Source of the DNA: Bacteroidales bacterium
Lineage (GTDB): Bacteria; Bacteroidota; Bacteroidia; Bacteroidales; Muribaculaceae
Direction of reading: 5' to 3'
Assembly (NCBI GenBank): GCA_015061005.1
Contig: SUXJ01000014.1
Location: 1-52,160, forward strand
DNA: 52,160 nt
Both the position numbers and the translations under genes were made by a program. The notes beneath the pieces are model-generated. The model was not told the origin of the DNA. It was given only the letters and a program-made list of their open reading frames with translations, and searched no databases. Positions 50,750 through 52,160 of the stretch are shown in pieces; the stretch's first letter is position 1; each line of letters starts with the position of its first letter.

Positions 50750-50785
50750 CATAAGCAACATAAGTCACATAAGTTACATAAATCT
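50750..50785. repeat. 9-bp tandem repeat (CATAAGNNN), four units
   Basis: CATAAGCAA, CATAAGTCA, CATAAGTTA, CATAAATCT. It is the reverse complement of the CTTATGNNN array at 189-242 and also follows a terminator and a C/G-rich tract. Confidence 0.7.
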
Positions 50786-50813
50786 TAAAAAAACAAAAAA
50801 CTAGCCAATCCAC

Positions 50814-50845
50814 TTGCAAAACCGTCTTTCGGTTTCGTATATTTG
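50814..50845 (+). promoter_or_regulatory. Promoter of the secreted-protein pair
   Basis: TTG (50814-50816), a 21-bp spacer and TATATTTG (50838-50845); leader of about 60 nt to ATG 50911. Confidence 0.7.
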
Positions 50846-50910
50846 GGCACACAATTCTCAAGCGTGAGATAAAAATCCAATCATTAACCCCTTAAATCAA
50901 CACTCGAACC

Positions 50911-51114
50911 ATGAGAAAACAACTGCTCGCAATCCTCCTGCCGTTGTTCCTCCCGATGGCAACTGTGAATGGTGCTGCAACCTCCGACGTGCAGACCGCT
51001 AACAAAGCGTTCCTTGACGCTGACCGGGATTTTTGTCACAAATACTTTGACCATTTGGCTGATGCCTGCTTAGTCAACGCTTATCAAGCAGTTATTAACA
51101 CACCTAAAAATTAG
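50911..51114 (+). CDS. Small secreted protein of unknown function
   Basis: 67 residues. Signal peptide MRKQLLAILLPLFLPMATVNG, then a 45-residue helical part with two Cys (RDFCHKYFDHLADACLVNAY). No motif recognised. It could be a complete small secreted protein or the remaining head of a longer one. It precedes the next gene by 6 bp, so the two are co-transcribed. Confidence 0.6.
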   Translation: MRKQLLAILLPLFLPMATVNGAATSDVQTANKAFLDADRDFCHKYFDHLADACLVNAYQAVINTPKN

Positions 51115-51120
51115 AATGCT

Positions 51121-52008
51121 ATGAAACGGATTTTTGTTCTCGGCTGCATATTCAGCATAATGATGTCGGCAAGTGTAAATGCTCGCAGTTTAACTTTCGA
51201 GACTTTAGGAAGTGGACGGCACGACTTAACGCGCTATGAATTTATTTTCCCTTTGAAAGTAATTGAAATGATCTTTGACGAAGAAATCAAATTGAATAAC
51301 AATTGTAGAGCGCAAGTATTATTAAACGGTGAAGTATATGTAAAACCTCGCAAGTATAGCGTTGAGAATTGGCATAATACGTCATACACTCGTGAACAAG
51401 GCTCCCTTTTGCTGGATTTTGATTATTTGTCATTGCCATTAGGGCAAACCTACACATTGCGATTGGACGCCGGAAGTGTTGCGGATTTAGAAGATGCAAC
51501 TATTGTAAACGAGGAGTTAAATTTCACCCTCACAGTCCCTGAGAATCTCAATCATTTCTTTGATGAGGCTGATCCTCAAATATCCGGAGACTCTCCAAAA
51601 ATATGCACCGGCTGCCGAGTCAGTATAGGCACAGAGGTTGAATCGATATATTCCCCGATTATTTACTTGAAACGCAATGGGGTAACTATCGGTGAATACA
51701 ATGTCTCTATAAGGATAGAGGATTGGGATTTCAGCAGTTGTCAAGCCTATTTCCCGGCGGTGACGCTCGATGAGGGCGCGGAATATACCCTTGTGCTGCC
51801 GGCGAATAGCTGCTACTCGATATATCGCGGGGACCTGACCAACGATGAACTGACCTTTGTGATTCAAGAAGGCTCAAGCGCAATCACCGAAGTGGAACTC
51901 ACCGACTCCGACCGCAATCAGCCCATATACGACCTGACCGGCCGCCGAGTCCTCAACCCCGACAAAGGCCTCTACATCATCAACGGCCGCAAAACCCTCC
52001 TCCGCTAA
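51121..52008 (+). CDS. Secreted protein with type IX C-terminal sorting tail
   Basis: 295 residues. Signal peptide MKRIFVLGCIFSIMMSASVNA. Two Ig-like or beta-sandwich domains (about 25-140 and 145-250) with similar strand patterns ending in LNFTLTVPENL and LTFVIQEGSS. The C-terminus ITEVELTDSDRNQPIYDL followed by TGRRVLNPDKGLYIINGRK is the sorting tail, as at the left edge of the window. Probably exported by the type IX system and processed by PorU. Ligand or activity unknown; no catalytic motif seen. Confidence 0.82.
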   Translation: MKRIFVLGCIFSIMMSASVNARSLTFETLGSGRHDLTRYEFIFPLKVIEMIFDEEIKLNNNCRAQVLLNGEVYVKPRKYSVENWHNTSYTREQGSLLLDFDYLSLPLGQTYTLRLDAGSVADLEDATIVNEELNFTLTVPENLNHFFDEADPQISGDSPKICTGCRVSIGTEVESIYSPIIYLKRNGVTIGEYNVSIRIEDWDFSSCQAYFPAVTLDEGAEYTLVLPANSCYSIYRGDLTNDELTFVIQEGSSAITEVELTDSDRNQPIYDLTGRRVLNPDKGLYIINGRKTLLR

Positions 52009-52032
52009 CTCCCCCGCTCAAAATGTGACAAC

Positions 52033-52075
52033 AAAGAGACTGTCTAACAATAAAAAGTTGGGGAGTCTCTTTTTT
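52033..52075 (+). terminator. Terminator after the secreted-protein gene
   Basis: AAAGAGACT (52033-52041) pairs with AGTCTCTTT (52064-52072), then further T to 52075. Also T-rich on the other strand, so it may work both ways. Confidence 0.75.
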
Positions 52076-52160
52076 GTGCAAAAATTGCAGAAATTAAGCA
52101 GCCTTCGTTACGTAAAAGAATTCTGTTGCGTAACAACATAAATCGAGGGGCATACAAAGC
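52044..52160 (-). other. Open minus-strand frame at the window edge, possibly a mobile-element end
   Basis: On the minus strand 38 sense codons run without a stop from the window edge to TAG at 52044-52046, ending AQKRDSPTFYC. The GAGACTGTCT-type sequence at 52036-52045 resembles ends of several Bacteroidetes insertion sequences, and an imperfect repeat GTTACGTAA/TTGCGTAAC lies at 52107-52134. The evidence is thin and the rest is outside the window. Confidence 0.2.

Noticed and set aside
50211-50804. 197-codon plus-strand open frame over the ATPase end and the RNA locus
   Set aside because: Out of frame with the well-supported ATPase, rich in Arg/His/Asn as expected of shadow frames, and runs through a strong terminator.
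1-52160. CRISPR arrays, rRNA and tRNA genes
   Set aside because: No regularly spaced 25-40-bp repeats with unique spacers, no Cas genes, no recognisable rRNA or complete tRNA fold on either strand.

Overview
The window is a stretch of a Bacteroidales chromosome. A gut commensal of the Muribaculaceae or a close relative is my best guess, inferred from gene content, the moderate GC content and family resemblance, not from a search. The evidence for Bacteroidetes is direct. Most transcription units carry the phylum-specific promoter (a TTG/TTTG -33 box, a spacer of about 19-21 bp, and a TAnnTTTG -7 box). There is a type IX secretion sortase (PorU). Proteins at both ends of the window carry the short 'IYDLxGRR...GxxIINGxK' C-terminal sorting tail. 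There are many SCGDDEP-type lipoproteins and a serine-type sulfatase of the kind used on host glycans.

Layout. 1-6.8 kb: tail of a secreted protein, pnp, a tRNA-dihydrouridine synthase, and a surA-like chaperone/isomerase overlapping an OstA-like LPS-transport gene. 6.6-9.9 kb: four tightly packed minus-strand genes that look like a phage head module (small protein, major-capsid-like protein, unknown protein, portal-like protein), with no terminase, protease, tail, lysis or integrase gene. 10-14.3 kb: a CCA-transferase-family gene, a sulfatase and a MATE transporter. 14.4-25.1 kb: accessory island with two AAA ATPases carrying nuclease-like tails, five lipoproteins (three with nearly the same leader DNA), an ArsR regulator with an Fe-S membrane protein, an OmpA protein, and two candidate small RNAs. 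25.2-35 kb: a nine-gene minus-strand operon (lptF/G-type permease, ribBA, lolD-like, porU, LOG family, DUF4271, hemD, rnpA, yidD). 35-41.4 kb: a small barrel protein, dapA, rsmA, an orphan rhuM, then sigma-54 activator, lptE, a TPR-like gene and secG. 41.4-50.5 kb: prfB with its programmed frameshift, ppiD-like, a SemiSWEET, dnaK behind a sigma-54-like promoter, a prohibitin-tail-like protein and a calcium P-type ATPase. 50.5-52.16 kb: a structured RNA locus, two secreted-protein genes and the possible edge of a mobile element.

Common theme. Many genes build or guard the envelope: LPS transport (OstA, LptE, LptF/G-like), periplasmic folding (SurA-like, PpiD-like), secretion (SecG, YidD, PorU), LolD-like ATPase, OmpA. 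Others serve RNA and protein quality (PNPase, RNase P protein, CCA-family enzyme, DnaK, RF2).

The most unusual content is the isolated capsid/portal cassette embedded in core genes. Next come three candidate non-coding RNAs with their own promoters (one folds like 6S RNA), an ArsR operator built around the -7 box, and a 9-bp-period repeat found in opposite orientation near both ends of the window.
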